Origin: Pseudomonas sp. S31
Lineage (GTDB): Bacteria > Pseudomonadota > Gammaproteobacteria > Pseudomonadales > Pseudomonadaceae
Assembly (NCBI RefSeq): GCF_016648105.1
Contig: NZ_JACVVE010000048.1
Location: forward strand, 1-39,411
Length of the DNA: 39,411 nt
Reading direction: 5' to 3'
Position 1 is the stretch's first letter; each line of letters begins with the position of its first letter. A program made the translations under genes and the position numbers. Positions 25,349-33,218 of the stretch are shown piece after piece. Below the pieces are notes generated by a model. It had not been told where the DNA came from and did not search any database. It worked only from the letters and a program-made list of their open reading frames with translations.

Positions 25349-26593
25349 GTGTCGCGTAGACGCGTCGTGGTCACCGGTATGGGTATGCTGTCGCCACTGG
25401 GTACCGATGTACCGAGCACCTGGCAGGGCATTCTGGCTGGCCGCAGTGGCATCGGTCCGATCGAACACACGGACCTGAGCGCCTACTCCACCCGTTTTGG
25501 CGGCTCGGTGAAAGGCTTCGAGGTCGAGCAATACCTGTCGGCCAAAGAGGCCCGCAAGCTTGACCTGTTCATCCAGTACGGCCTGGCGGCCGGTTTCCAG
25601 GCGGTGCGCAATGCCGGCCTGGAAGTCACCGACGCCAACCGCGAGCGCATCGGCGTGGCCATGGGCTCGGGCATCGGCGGCCTGACCAACATCGAGGAAA
25701 CCAGCCGGACCCTGCATGACCAGGGGCCGCGGCGTATTTCGCCGTTCTTCGTGCCCGGTTCGATCATCAACATGATCTCCGGCTTCCTGTCGATCCACCT
25801 GGGGCTGCAGGGGCCGAACTACGCCATCGCCACCGCGTGCACCACCGGTACCCACTGCATCGGCATGGCCGCGCGCAACATCGCCTACGGCGAGGCCGAC
25901 GTGATGATCGCCGGCGGTGCCGAGATGGCCGCCTGTGGCCTGGGTATGGGTGGCTTCGGTGCTTCGCGCGCCCTGTCCACCCGCAACGATGAGCCTGCCC
26001 GTGCCAGCCGTCCGTGGGACAAGGGCCGTGACGGTTTCGTCCTGTCCGATGGTGCCGGCGCCCTGGTGCTCGAGGAGCTGGAGCACGCCAAGGCGCGTGG
26101 CGCGACCATCTATGCCGAACTGGTGGGCTTTGGCATGAGCGGCGATGCCTACCACATGACCTCGCCACCCGACAGCGGCGAAGGGGCGGCCCGTTGCATG
26201 GTCAACGCCCTGCGCGATGCCGGCATCCAGCCCGAGCATGTCAGCTACATCAACGCCCACGGTACCTCCACCCCAGCCGGTGACATAGCCGAAGTGGCGG
26301 CGATCAAGCGCGTGTTCGGCGACCACGCCTACAAGCTGGCAGTCAGTTCGACCAAGTCGATGACCGGTCACCTGCTCGGTGCCGCCGGTGCCGTCGAGGC
26401 GATCTTCAGCGTGCTGGCGATCAACAGCCAGATGGCACCGCCGACCATCAACCTGGACGAGCCCGACGAAGGCTGCGACCTGGACTTCGTGCCGCACGAG
26501 GCGCGTAGCATGCCGATCGACGTGGTGCTGTCCAACTCGTTCGGCTTTGGTGGCACCAATGGTTCGCTGGTGTTCCGCCGGTTCGCCGATTGA
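25349..26593 (+). CDS. fabF: Beta-ketoacyl-ACP synthase II FabF
   Basis: Elongating condensing enzyme. The 414 residues hold the catalytic triad: Cys in ATACTTGTHCIG, His in NAHGTSTPAGD and His in STKSMTGHLLGAAG. SNSFGFGGTN near the end is also typical. The GTG at 25349 (Met-Ser-Arg-Arg-Arg) has AAGGAG 7 bases upstream; the open frame from ATG 25307 adds 14 residues without a ribosome site. It overlaps pabC by TGATG. Confidence 0.97.
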   Translation: MSRRRVVVTGMGMLSPLGTDVPSTWQGILAGRSGIGPIEHTDLSAYSTRFGGSVKGFEVEQYLSAKEARKLDLFIQYGLAAGFQAVRNAGLEVTDANRERIGVAMGSGIGGLTNIEETSRTLHDQGPRRISPFFVPGSIINMISGFLSIHLGLQGPNYAIATACTTGTHCIGMAARNIAYGEADVMIAGGAEMAACGLGMGGFGASRALSTRNDEPARASRPWDKGRDGFVLSDGAGALVLEELEHAKARGATIYAELVGFGMSGDAYHMTSPPDSGEGAARCMVNALRDAGIQPEHVSYINAHGTSTPAGDIAEVAAIKRVFGDHAYKLAVSSTKSMTGHLLGAAGAVEAIFSVLAINSQMAPPTINLDEPDEGCDLDFVPHEARSMPIDVVLSNSFGFGGTNGSLVFRRFAD

Positions 26594-27414
26594 TGCACAG
26601 CTGGATCGATGGCCAGCCCGCGACTGCGCTCAACCTGCAGAACCGCGGCCTGGCCTACGGCGATGGCCTGTTCGAGACCATCGCCGTGCGCGCTGGCCAG
26701 CCCAGCCTGCTGGACGGCCACCTGGCGCGCCTGGCCCTGGGCTGCCAGCGCCTTGGCATCGATGCCGACCTGGCACTGCTGCGTGATGAGGTGCTGCGCT
26801 ACGCCAGCCAACTCGGCGACGGTGTCGCCAAGCTGATCCTTACTCGTGGCGACAGCCAGCGAGGCTATGCTCCGGTGGCCGGTGCGGCGCCGCGGCGTAT
26901 TCTCCAGGGCAGCCCGTTGCCCACCTATCCCCCGGCCCACGCCGAGCAGGGGATCTGCTTGTTCGCCTGCCAGACCCGTCTGGCGGAACAACCGCTGCTG
27001 GCCGGCCTCAAACACCTCAATCGCCTGGAGCAGGTGCTGGCCCGTGCCGAGTGGCAGGACAGCGAACATGCCGAAGGCCTGATGCGCGATGGGCAGGGCA
27101 GGGTGGTCGAAGGGGTGTACAGCAACCTGTTCCTGGTGCGCGATGGCATGTTGCACACCGCCGACCTCACTCGATGTGGCGTCGCTGGCGTGATGCGCGG
27201 CGCACTGCTCGAACAGGCCGTTGCGCTGGCCATCCCGGTGCAGGTCGGTGACCTGTCGCTGGGCGACCTGGAGCAGGCGGACGAAGTGTTCGTGTGCAAC
27301 AGCGTGTATGGCGTATGGCCGGTGCGCGGCATCCCTGCATTGAGCCTAAACTGGTCGCCAGGCCCCTTGACCCGTAAACTTCAGGCCGTTGCCCGTACGT
27401 TACTGGATACCTGA
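26593..27414 (+). CDS. pabC: Aminodeoxychorismate lyase PabC
   Basis: PLP enzyme that releases pyruvate from aminodeoxychorismate to give 4-aminobenzoate for folate. The 273 residues are of fold-type IV aminotransferase class: NRGLAYGDGLFETI, PLP Lys in LKHLNRLEQV, EGVYSNLF and the closing VCNSVYGVWPV. ATG 26593 overlaps the fabF stop; a TTG 3 bases upstream is less likely. mltG follows 3 bases later, as in the E. coli order pabC-mltG-tmk-holB. Confidence 0.95.
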   Translation: MHSWIDGQPATALNLQNRGLAYGDGLFETIAVRAGQPSLLDGHLARLALGCQRLGIDADLALLRDEVLRYASQLGDGVAKLILTRGDSQRGYAPVAGAAPRRILQGSPLPTYPPAHAEQGICLFACQTRLAEQPLLAGLKHLNRLEQVLARAEWQDSEHAEGLMRDGQGRVVEGVYSNLFLVRDGMLHTADLTRCGVAGVMRGALLEQAVALAIPVQVGDLSLGDLEQADEVFVCNSVYGVWPVRGIPALSLNWSPGPLTRKLQAVARTLLDT

Positions 27415-27417
27415 TTT

Positions 27418-28692
27418 GTGAGACGCAAACTCCTGCTGCTGCTGGAAATGGGACTGATCCTCGCTGGACTGGCATTGGGCTGGTCGGCCTGGAAAGTCAC
27501 CACGGTCGTGGAGCAGCCCTTGCACGTGACGCAGGAGCGCCTGCTCGACGTGCCCAACGGCACCAACCCCAACCGCATGTTCTATCGCATGCAGAGCGAA
27601 GGCCTGCTGGACGATGCATTCTGGCTTCGCCTGTACTGGCGCTTCAACATGGCTGGCACGCCCCTGCATACCGGCGAGTATCGCATCACTCCGGGCATGA
27701 CCGTCGAGGAGCTGTTCGACGCGTGGCGTCGGGGCGATGTGGTGCAGTACAACCTGACCCTGGTCGAGGGCTGGACCTTCCGCCAGGTGCGCTCGGCAGT
27801 GGCCAAGCATGAAAAGCTCAAGCACACCCTCGATGGCCTGTCCGATGCCGAGGTGATGGACAAGCTCGGCCATACCGGGGTGTTCCCAGAGGGCCGCTTC
27901 TTCCCTGATACCTATCGCTTCGTCCGTGGAATGAGCGACGTCGAGCTGCTGCAGCAAGCCTACATGCGCCTGGACGAAGTGCTGGCCAAGGAGTGGGCCG
28001 AGCGCAGCACCGACCTGCCGTACCGTGACCCGTACCAGGCACTGATCATGGCGTCGCTGGTCGAGAAGGAAACCGGCATTCCCCAGGAGCGTGGGCAGAT
28101 CGCCGGCGTGTTCGTGCGCCGCCTGCGCCTGGGCATGATGCTGCAGACCGACCCGACGGTGATCTACGGCATGGGCGAGCGCTACAACGGCCGTATCACC
28201 CGCGCCGACCTGCGCGAGCCGACGCCCTACAACACCTATACCATGACAGGCTTGCCGCCGACGCCGATTGCCATGGTCGGCCGCGAGGCGATCCATGCGG
28301 CGCTCAACCCCGTCGACGGCAGCAGTCTGTATTTCGTCGCTCGCGGTGACGGCAGTCATGTGTTCTCCGACGACCTGGACGACCACAACTCGGCCGTGCG
28401 CGAGTTCCAGCTCAAGCGCCGCGCCGATTACCGCTCGAGCCCGGCGCCCAAGGCTGCGCCAGGCGCAGCACCGGCCACGGAGGAAGCGCCCGCAGTGGAC
28501 GAAGTGCCTGCGGTGAAGGGAGCGCCTGCGGCGGATGACGCGCCCGCGACGAACGAAGCGCCTGCGGCGAATGAACAACCCGAATCGGGTGCAGCCCCCG
28601 ACCAGGCACCTGCGCCGAGCGAGCCCAGCGTCCCGGCTCCGGCCGCCGATTCCGCGCCGGCCGAAGCGCCGACGCCTGACGAACAACATTAA
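27418..28692 (+). CDS. mltG: Endolytic murein transglycosylase MltG with a long C-terminal tail
   Basis: YceG-family lytic transglycosylase that cuts nascent glycan strands. Residues 1-25 hold a membrane anchor (RRKLLLLLEMGLILAGLALG), then a LysM-like region, then the catalytic YceG domain. The Glu-containing motif MASLVEKETGIPQERG is followed by LQTDPTVIYGMG and TYTMTGLPPTPI. The start is GTG at 27418. Residues after about 340 form a tail of about 80 residues of Ala, Pro, Glu and Asp with degenerate EAPA units. It is absent from the E. coli protein (340 residues) and probably disordered in the periplasm. Confidence 0.94.
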   Translation: MRRKLLLLLEMGLILAGLALGWSAWKVTTVVEQPLHVTQERLLDVPNGTNPNRMFYRMQSEGLLDDAFWLRLYWRFNMAGTPLHTGEYRITPGMTVEELFDAWRRGDVVQYNLTLVEGWTFRQVRSAVAKHEKLKHTLDGLSDAEVMDKLGHTGVFPEGRFFPDTYRFVRGMSDVELLQQAYMRLDEVLAKEWAERSTDLPYRDPYQALIMASLVEKETGIPQERGQIAGVFVRRLRLGMMLQTDPTVIYGMGERYNGRITRADLREPTPYNTYTMTGLPPTPIAMVGREAIHAALNPVDGSSLYFVARGDGSHVFSDDLDDHNSAVREFQLKRRADYRSSPAPKAAPGAAPATEEAPAVDEVPAVKGAPAADDAPATNEAPAANEQPESGAAPDQAPAPSEPSVPAPAADSAPAEAPTPDEQH

Positions 28693-28701
28693 GGACTGCC
28701 T

Positions 28702-29334
28702 GTGAGCGGCTTGTTTATTACCCTGGAAGGCCCCGAAGGCGCGGGCAAGAGCACCAACCGCGACTATCTCGCGGCGCGCCTGCGCGAGCAGGGCCTGGAC
28801 CTGGTGCTGACCCGTGAGCCTGGCGGCACGCCATTGGCCGAGCAGGTCCGCGAACTGCTGCTGGCTCCGAGCGACGAGACCATGGCCGCCGACACCGAGC
28901 TGCTACTGGTGTTCGCTGCCCGCGCCCAGCACCTGGCCGAAGTCATCCGCCCGGCGCTGGCCTGTGGCGCGGTGGTGCTGTGCGATCGCTTCACCGATGC
29001 CACCTACGCCTACCAGGGCGGTGGCCGTGGCCTGTCGGTCGAACGCATTGCCACTCTGGAGCAATTCGTCCAGGGCGACCTGCGCCCCGACCTGACCCTG
29101 GTCTTCGACCTGCCGGTGGAAGTGGGCCTGGCCCGCGCCGCCGCGCGTGGCCGCCTGGACCGTTTCGAGCAGGAGGGGCGGGGCTTCTTCGAGGCCGTGC
29201 GCCAGGCCTACCTGCAGCGCGCACAGCGCGAGCCGCAGCGCTACCAGTTGCTCGACGCCGCACAGCCGCTGGAGGCCGTGCAGCGTTCGATCGATGCCCT
29301 GTTGCCGGCCATCGTGGACCGCTGCCGTGGCTGA
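28702..29334 (+). CDS. tmk: Thymidylate kinase
   Basis: dTMP kinase of DNA precursor synthesis. The 210 residues contain the P-loop EGPEGAGKST at 9-18, TREPGGTPLAE, the DRF motif in LCDRFTDAT and a LID region (RGRLDRFEQEG) with Arg residues as in type II TMPKs. GTG start with AAGGA 6 bases upstream. It overlaps holB by 8 bases. Confidence 0.97.
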   Translation: MSGLFITLEGPEGAGKSTNRDYLAARLREQGLDLVLTREPGGTPLAEQVRELLLAPSDETMAADTELLLVFAARAQHLAEVIRPALACGAVVLCDRFTDATYAYQGGGRGLSVERIATLEQFVQGDLRPDLTLVFDLPVEVGLARAAARGRLDRFEQEGRGFFEAVRQAYLQRAQREPQRYQLLDAAQPLEAVQRSIDALLPAIVDRCRG

Positions 29335-30313
29335 CAGCTACCCCTGGCAGCAGGCCCTCTGGCAGCAACTGGCCGGCCGTGCCCAGCATGCCCATGCCTA
29401 CCTGCTGCACGGGCCGCAGGGCATCGGCAAGCGGGCCCTGGCCGAGCGCCTGATGGCCCGGCTGCTGTGCCAGCAACCGAACGGCCTCGACGCCTGCGGC
29501 CAGTGCAAGTCGTGCCTGTTGCTCAAGGCCGGCAGCCACCCGGACAACTTCGTCCTCGAGCCGGAAGAAGCCGACAAGCCGATCAAGGTCGACCAGGTCC
29601 GCGAGCTGGTGGCGTTCGTGGTGCAGACCGCGCAGTTGGGCGGGCGCAAGGTGGTGCTGATCGAGCCGGTCGAGGCGATGAACGTCAATGCCTCCAACGC
29701 CCTGCTCAAAAGCCTGGAAGAGCCCTCGGGCGATACCGTGCTGTTGCTGGTCAGCCATCAGCCCAGCCGCCTGCTGCCGACCATCAAGAGCCGCTGCCAG
29801 CAGGTCACCTGCCCGCAGCCTAGCCTGGCGCAGAGCCAGGCCTGGCTGGACCAGGCGCTGCCCGACAGCGATCCGGCCCAGCGCGCCGAGCTGCTGACCC
29901 TGGCCGCCGGTTCGCCGTTGATGGCCGTGGCCCTGCAGGCCAAGGGAGTGCTCGAGCAGCGCGCCCTGGTCACCGACGGGGTGAAGAAGCTGCTCAAGGG
30001 TCAGCAGTCGCCCAGCCAGCTGGCCGAGGCCTGGAACGCCGTACCCTTGCTGCTGTTGTTCGACTGGTTCTGCGACTGGTCGCACCTGATGCTGCGCTAC
30101 CAATTGACCCAGGACGAGGACGGGCTAGGCTTGGCCGATATGCGCAAGGTGGTCCAGTACCTGGCGCAGAAGAGCCGCCAGGCCAAGGTGCTCGAGGTCC
30201 AGGCGTGGATCCTCGAACAGCGCCAGAAGGTGCTGGGCAAGGCCAACCTCAACCGCGCGTTGTTGCTCGAGGCCTTGCTCGCCCACTGGGTGCAGTTGCC
30301 GGGCGCCCGCTGA
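29327..30313 (+). CDS. holB: DNA polymerase III delta' subunit HolB
   Basis: Clamp-loader subunit of the replisome. The 328 residues have a AAA+ fold with a degenerate P-loop (GPQGIGKRA), the zinc module CQQPNGLDACGQCKSC, LKSLEEPSGDTVLLL and an SRC motif in TIKSRCQQV; the C-terminal part is the helical collar domain. The GTG start at 29327 (MADSYPWQQ) lies inside the end of tmk; the frame runs open upstream inside tmk but is a shadow there. Confidence 0.94.
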   Translation: MADSYPWQQALWQQLAGRAQHAHAYLLHGPQGIGKRALAERLMARLLCQQPNGLDACGQCKSCLLLKAGSHPDNFVLEPEEADKPIKVDQVRELVAFVVQTAQLGGRKVVLIEPVEAMNVNASNALLKSLEEPSGDTVLLLVSHQPSRLLPTIKSRCQQVTCPQPSLAQSQAWLDQALPDSDPAQRAELLTLAAGSPLMAVALQAKGVLEQRALVTDGVKKLLKGQQSPSQLAEAWNAVPLLLLFDWFCDWSHLMLRYQLTQDEDGLGLADMRKVVQYLAQKSRQAKVLEVQAWILEQRQKVLGKANLNRALLLEALLAHWVQLPGAR

Positions 30314-30343
30314 TCTCCCATTTTTCGATATGTGTCGTTATCC

Positions 30344-31126
30344 ATGCTCGTAGATTCCCACTGCCACCTCGATCGTCTTGACCTGAGCGCCCACCAGGGT
30401 TCCCTCGATGCTGCCCTGCAGGCTGCCCGTGAGCGGGGAGTAGGGCACTTCCTGTGCATCGGCGTCAGCGCCGAGAATGCCGGTGCCGTGAAGGCGCTGA
30501 GCGAGCAGTATGCCGATGTCGACTGTTCGGTAGGGGTGCACCCATTGGACCTGGCGCCCGGCGAGACACCGGCGCTGGAATGGCTGTTGCGCGAGCTGGC
30601 TCACCCCCATGTGGTGGCGATCGGCGAGACCGGCCTGGATTACCACTACGAGCCCGAAGCTGCGGAGCTGCAGCAGGCTTCGTTCCGCCTGCACCTGGAG
30701 GCTTCGCGCCAGACCGGCAAGCCGCTGATCGTGCACACCCGCGCTGCCCGCGCCGACACCCTGGCGCTACTGCGCGAGGCCAGCCTCCCCCAGGCCGGGG
30801 TGCTGCACTGCTTCACCGAAGACTGGGACATGGCACGGGCCGCGCTGGACCTGGGCTACTACATCTCGTTGTCCGGCATCGTCACCTTCCGCAACGCCGA
30901 CGCGCTGCGCGAGGTGGCCCGCCAGGTGCCGGCCGATCGGCTGCTGGTCGAGACCGACTCGCCGTACCTGGCGCCGATTCCCTATCGGGGCAAACCGAAC
31001 CTGCCGCAGTATGTGCGTGAGGTGGCGGAGTACGTGGCCTCGTTGCGCGGGGTCAGCTATGCGCAATTGGCTGAGCAGACTACCGCGAATTTCAAACGGT
31101 TGTTCCCGCTGGCTCGGGTGGCCTGA
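30344..31126 (+). CDS. TatD-family metal-dependent DNase (YcfH type)
   Basis: A 260-residue TIM-barrel hydrolase. Metal ligands lie in MLVDSHCHLD, GETGLDYHY, IVHTRAA, LHCFTED and ETDSPYLAP. ATG 30344 was chosen over GTG 30332; neither has a strong ribosome site. It follows holB by 30 bases. In P. aeruginosa PAO1 pilZ separates these two genes; here it is missing. It is followed by the long hairpin at 31178. Confidence 0.93.
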   Translation: MLVDSHCHLDRLDLSAHQGSLDAALQAARERGVGHFLCIGVSAENAGAVKALSEQYADVDCSVGVHPLDLAPGETPALEWLLRELAHPHVVAIGETGLDYHYEPEAAELQQASFRLHLEASRQTGKPLIVHTRAARADTLALLREASLPQAGVLHCFTEDWDMARAALDLGYYISLSGIVTFRNADALREVARQVPADRLLVETDSPYLAPIPYRGKPNLPQYVREVAEYVASLRGVSYAQLAEQTTANFKRLFPLARVA

Positions 31127-31177
31127 CTTTCCAGGCGTTGGAGTTGGGTGAGGGCTGCCAGGGGCCTGCCACAAGAC

Positions 31178-31237
31178 TTGTAGCGCCTAGCAGACCGAGC
31201 GCCGCCCGCGCGGCGCTCGGTCTGCTAGGCGCTACAA
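31178..31237. repeat. CCGC-loop palindrome, copy 2 (28-bp perfect hairpin)
   Basis: Arms 31178-31205 and 31210-31237 are perfect reverse complements over 28 bases, with a CCGC loop. The inner 9 bp and loop equal the palindrome at 20416. The outer part (tgtagcgcctagcagacc) differs. It lies 51 bases after the TatD stop and probably protects or ends that transcript, although only four A follow on the 3' side and no T run. Confidence 0.93.
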
Positions 31238-31312
31238 AACCCAAGGCATGCACCTCTCAGCCCTGATGCCATCTCTTGATCCCCAAATCCCCCCAACGCC
31301 CCCACGAAACAC

Positions 31313-31431
31313 AAAAAAAACCCGGGTTCTGGGGGAGGAATCCGGGTTAAGACCATTAGGAGTAAAACAAAGGTACCGCGGTCCCTGGGCACCTTTATCG
31401 GCGCGCCACTGGGGGGATGCGCCGCGCCAAC
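31313..31431 (-). ncRNA. rgsA: Candidate RgsA (P16) small RNA
   Basis: Reading the minus strand from about 31431 gives an RNA of about 119 nt with three stem-loops. They are GGCGCG...CGCGCC, AAAGGT...ACCTTT, and a terminator AACCCGG...CCGGGTT (31319-31348) followed by eight U (31313-31320). An unpaired linker TTTTACTCCTAATGGTC lies before the terminator and contains an anti-Shine-Dalgarno-like ACTCCT. A -10-like AATACT lies at 31438-31443. In P. aeruginosa the RpoS/Gac-linked sRNA RgsA lies near the tatD homologue PA2959 and is of this length. Identification rests on recalled synteny and structure, not on alignment. Confidence 0.72.
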
Positions 31432-31437
31432 ACTTCT

Positions 31438-31443
31438 AGTATT
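31438..31443 (-). promoter_or_regulatory. Probable -10 element of the sRNA
   Basis: On the minus strand CCAATACTAG places AATACT 7 bases before the proposed start at 31431. The C before the hexamer and the A/G after it fit a RpoS-type -10 loosely. No clear -35 is visible, which also suits RpoS. Confidence 0.45.
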
Positions 31444-31640
31444 GGCCAGGTTTGGCCTTGTGCCAGTGCCGGCTGGTCGTTTTTTAAACAGATTTGGAAT
31501 ACGTCGGCAGTTGGTTCCTCCCTCTGCGTCTTGAGACGCCCAGCAAAACCGGCCGGAAACAGCCACATGCTTGGAACATCCGTGCAATTTGCCGCAAGTT
31601 AGGCATAATAAACCGCTTCGATCGTCATCCAGTCCTTCCC

Positions 31641-32276
31641 ATGCAGAAAGAACCTCGTAAGGTCCGTGAGTTTCGCCGTCGCGAACAGGAAATCCTCGAT
31701 ACCGCGCTCAAGCTGTTTCTCGAACAAGGTGAAGACAGCGTCACCGTGGAGATGATCGCCGACGCCGTCGGCATCGGCAAAGGCACGATCTACAAGCACT
31801 TCAAGTCCAAGGCCGAGATCTACCTGCGCCTGATGCTCGACTACGAGCGCGACCTGAATACGCTGTTGCACTCGGCCGATGTCGACCGTGACAAGGAAGC
31901 GCTGTCGCGCGCCTACTTCGAGTTCCGCATGCGCGACCCGCAACGCTACCGGCTGTTCGACCGTCTCGAGGAGAAAGTGGTCAAGGGCAACCAGGTACCG
32001 GAAATGGTCGAGGAGCTGCACAGCATCCGTGCGTCCAACTTCGATCGCCTGACCCAACTGATCAAAGGCCGCATCAGCGAGGGTAAACTCGAGGACGTGC
32101 CGCCGTACTTCCACTATTGTGCGGCCTGGGCCCTGGTGCACGGCGCGGTGGCGCTGTACCACTCGCCGTTCTGGAGCAACGTCCTGGAAGATCAGGAAGG
32201 CTTCTTCCAGTTCCTCATGGACATCGGCGTGCGCATGGGCAACAAGCGCAAGCGCGACCCGGAATCCGCCGCCTGA
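31641..32276 (+). CDS. TetR-family transcriptional regulator (PA2957-like)
   Basis: A 211-residue TetR regulator. The N-terminal HTH (about 15-60) reads ILDTALKLFLEQGEDSVTVEMIADAVGIGKGTIYKHFKSK, here split across the usual three helices; the rest is a helical ligand domain. ATG 31641 lies after a 200-base AT-richer region upstream of the sRNA promoter, and the two units are divergent. Synteny suggests the orthologue of P. aeruginosa PA2957. The ligand and targets are not readable. Confidence 0.9.
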   Translation: MQKEPRKVREFRRREQEILDTALKLFLEQGEDSVTVEMIADAVGIGKGTIYKHFKSKAEIYLRLMLDYERDLNTLLHSADVDRDKEALSRAYFEFRMRDPQRYRLFDRLEEKVVKGNQVPEMVEELHSIRASNFDRLTQLIKGRISEGKLEDVPPYFHYCAAWALVHGAVALYHSPFWSNVLEDQEGFFQFLMDIGVRMGNKRKRDPESAA

Positions 32277-32302
32277 AGCCGCGCTGCCGACCTCCGCTAG
32301 GC

Positions 32303-32368
32303 AGGATGTGAATCGAGTGCTGGCAAAACCTGATCTATGAATCAGATTTTGCCAGCCCGATTCATCCT
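32303..32368. repeat. 66-bp imperfect inverted repeat
   Basis: The arms pair as aggatg.gaatcg...gctggcaaaa.ctgat with atcag.ttttgccagc.cgattcatcct, around a 6-base loop (ctatga). Only single-base bulges and one 3-base bulge interrupt it. It lies 27 bases after the TetR stop and 15 bases before the moaA remnant. It has no T run and no relation to the REP or CCGC-loop families. It could be a regulatory leader of the lost moaA, a terminator of TetR, or the end of a small mobile element. Confidence 0.7.
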
Positions 32369-32382
32369 GGCCGGAGTCATTC

Positions 32383-32535
32383 ATGATCGTCGATCGTCAA
32401 GGCAGGCGTTTTTCGCAACCTGCGCGTCAGCCACGTCATCCGGCCTTGCAACGGATACTGGTCAGGGCCCTGGCCGACAAACAGGCGCTGGCCTTCGCCG
32501 GGGCTGTGACAGTGATGAAAGTGATCGGCGGTTGA
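32383..32535 (+). pseudogene. moaA: Remnant of moaA: both ends kept, middle deleted
   Basis: A 50-codon frame with CCGGAG 6 bases before its ATG. It begins MIVDRQGRRF; one base out of frame it continues FRNLRVS, the start of Pseudomonas MoaA (GTP 3',8-cyclase, molybdenum cofactor synthesis). It ends PALQRILVRALADKQ...TVMKVIGG, the MoaA C-terminus with its essential Gly-Gly. About 270 residues, including the radical-SAM CxxxCxxC cluster and the second FeS site, are gone. A run of five T at 32409-32413, where four would keep MoaA frame, accounts for the N-terminal frameshift. It cannot be a functional cyclase. The match is from memory of the family. Confidence 0.72.
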
Positions 32536-32602
32536 ATCTGGCGCAAAAGCTGCATCCAGAGGCAACTCGCCGGTTTTTCGTCACCGGTCATTGGGAGGAA
32601 AG

Positions 32603-33208
32603 ATGCGTAGCCTGGTCTTGCTGCTGGCGCTGATGGCGTTGGGCGGCTGCATGAGTGTCAGCGATATGGGCGAGACCGCCCGCAGCCAGATGAGCGATGC
32701 TGGGCTGCTGGACCACAGCGATACCCGTCGTACGCTGTCGATCCGCCTGCAGCCCGATTCGTTCATCTTCATTGGCCAGGGGGCCTTCGTGCCGCCAGGC
32801 AAGGGGCCTGCACCGCGGCAGAATGCCGTGGCCGAGGAGGCCTTCAAGAGCTTTGTCGAGTACTTCCCGCTGGTGCGCCGCGCCCAGGGTCCGCTGGGCC
32901 TGGAGCAAGCGATCGCCGAAGCGCGCTCGGTGGGCGCCGACTACGTGCTGTACACCCGTTTCGCCCGCACCGACGACCGCATCGGCAATGGCGACGAGTG
33001 GTATGACGAGCAGGCCGTCGACCGCCTGGGTTGGGATTCCGGCGTGGTGCAGATGATGCTCATCGAGACCAACAGCCGTTACCTGATCGATACCGCGCGC
33101 ATCAAGAGCCGTGGCGGTTTGTTGACGTTCCATGACAAGACTCCCGAGGATTTGCTTGCCAGGCCGATGCGCGAGTACGCTCGTAGCCTTATTGGCATGA
33201 GCGAATGA
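32603..33208 (+). CDS. DUF4823 lipoprotein
   Basis: A 201-residue lipoprotein. The signal peptide MRSLVLLLALMALGGC has its lipobox LGGC with Cys16 to be acylated; Met at +2 gives no inner-membrane retention signal, so outer-membrane sorting is likely. The mature part (RLQPDSFIFIGQGAF, RSVGADYVLYTRFARTDDR) fits the DUF4823 family, function unknown. GGGAGGA precedes ATG 32603. The DUF1285 gene begins 10 bases after its stop, a probable two-gene unit. Confidence 0.9.
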   Translation: MRSLVLLLALMALGGCMSVSDMGETARSQMSDAGLLDHSDTRRTLSIRLQPDSFIFIGQGAFVPPGKGPAPRQNAVAEEAFKSFVEYFPLVRRAQGPLGLEQAIAEARSVGADYVLYTRFARTDDRIGNGDEWYDEQAVDRLGWDSGVVQMMLIETNSRYLIDTARIKSRGGLLTFHDKTPEDLLARPMREYARSLIGMSE

Positions 33209-33218
33209 GGGCAGGGTG

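Noticed and set aside
32377..32565. Minus-strand 62-codon frame over the moaA remnant
   Set aside because: It is the shadow of the remnant; no Shine-Dalgarno and no recognisable product.
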